From contig JALQUE010000218.1 in NCBI GenBank assembly GCA_023260815.1, forward strand, positions 1 to 14,432: DNA of 14,432 bases. The letters are read 5' to 3'. Each line of letters opens with the position of its first letter. The stretch's first letter is position 1. A program made the position numbers and the translations under genes. Source of the stretch: Roseovarius sp. (GTDB lineage: Bacteria; Pseudomonadota; Alphaproteobacteria; Rhodobacterales; Rhodobacteraceae). Below are positions 14,411 to 14,432 of this stretch, piece by piece. Below the pieces are notes generated by a model. That model was not told the DNA's origin. It did not search any database and saw only the letters and a list, made by a program, of their open reading frames with translations.

Positions 14411-14432
14411 ATGTCATCGAACCGCGATATCG
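14411..14432 (+). CDS. recR: Possible start of recR, partial
   Basis: An ATG at 14411 opens a frame reading M-S-S-N-R-D-I to the window edge. In many bacteria recR follows dnaX-ybaB, and RecR of Rhodobacterales tends to begin with a short polar stretch before I-x-x-L-I. Seven codons and a weak ribosome site (CGAG, 2 nt from the ATG) cannot prove it; the call rests on gene order. Confidence 0.35.

Overview
The window is high-GC DNA that looks like the chromosome of a marine Rhodobacterales (Roseobacter-group) alphaproteobacterium. The evidence is the style of the YejA/B/E, membrane-anchored cytochrome c and prephenate dehydratase proteins, strong third-position GC, and a palindromic repeat with a CTCAAATATCCCGGGG core of a kind I associate from memory with this group. 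No phage, transposase, CRISPR array or tRNA is visible; most of it is housekeeping and core metabolism.

Layout. (1) 1-3873, minus strand: a peptide ABC importer operon read yejA - yejB - yejE; yejE runs off the left edge and the ATPase gene yejF would be expected beyond it. (2) 4096-5160, minus: a membrane-anchored c-type cytochrome related to CycM/c552, but with two nearly identical haem domains joined by an Ala/Glu/Pro-rich linker, followed by a good intrinsic terminator. (3) 5282-6115, plus: prephenate dehydratase (pheA), divergent from the cytochrome. (4) 6211-7700, minus: nudC (NADH pyrophosphatase) followed by an SRPBCC-fold protein, probably one operon, convergent with pheA. (5) 7862-9862, plus: a CpdB-like 2',3'-cyclic phosphodiesterase/3'-nucleotidase with no visible signal peptide, behind an AT-rich region full of inverted repeats. 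(6) 9870-9969, plus: the small SRP RNA (ffs), starting only 7 nt after that stop codon. (7) 10138-11232, plus: a small one-helix membrane protein and a polytopic ICMT/MddA-like methyltransferase. (8) 11393-11875, minus: a dual-specificity-phosphatase-like protein, convergent with the methyltransferase; an 11-bp tandem repeat lies between them. (9) 12073 to the end, plus: dnaX, ybaB and possibly the first seven codons of recR.

The ffs ... dnaX - ybaB - (recR) order echoes an arrangement known from distant bacteria (scr - dnaX - yaaK - recR in Bacillus), here interrupted by three unrelated genes. The observations most worth a second look are an in-frame copy of the palindromic repeat inside the start of yejE (second copy after ybaB), the internal duplication of the cytochrome, the operator-like cluster upstream of the CpdB-like gene, and the 11-bp repeat at 11307-11350. 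I found no clear new multi-gene system.
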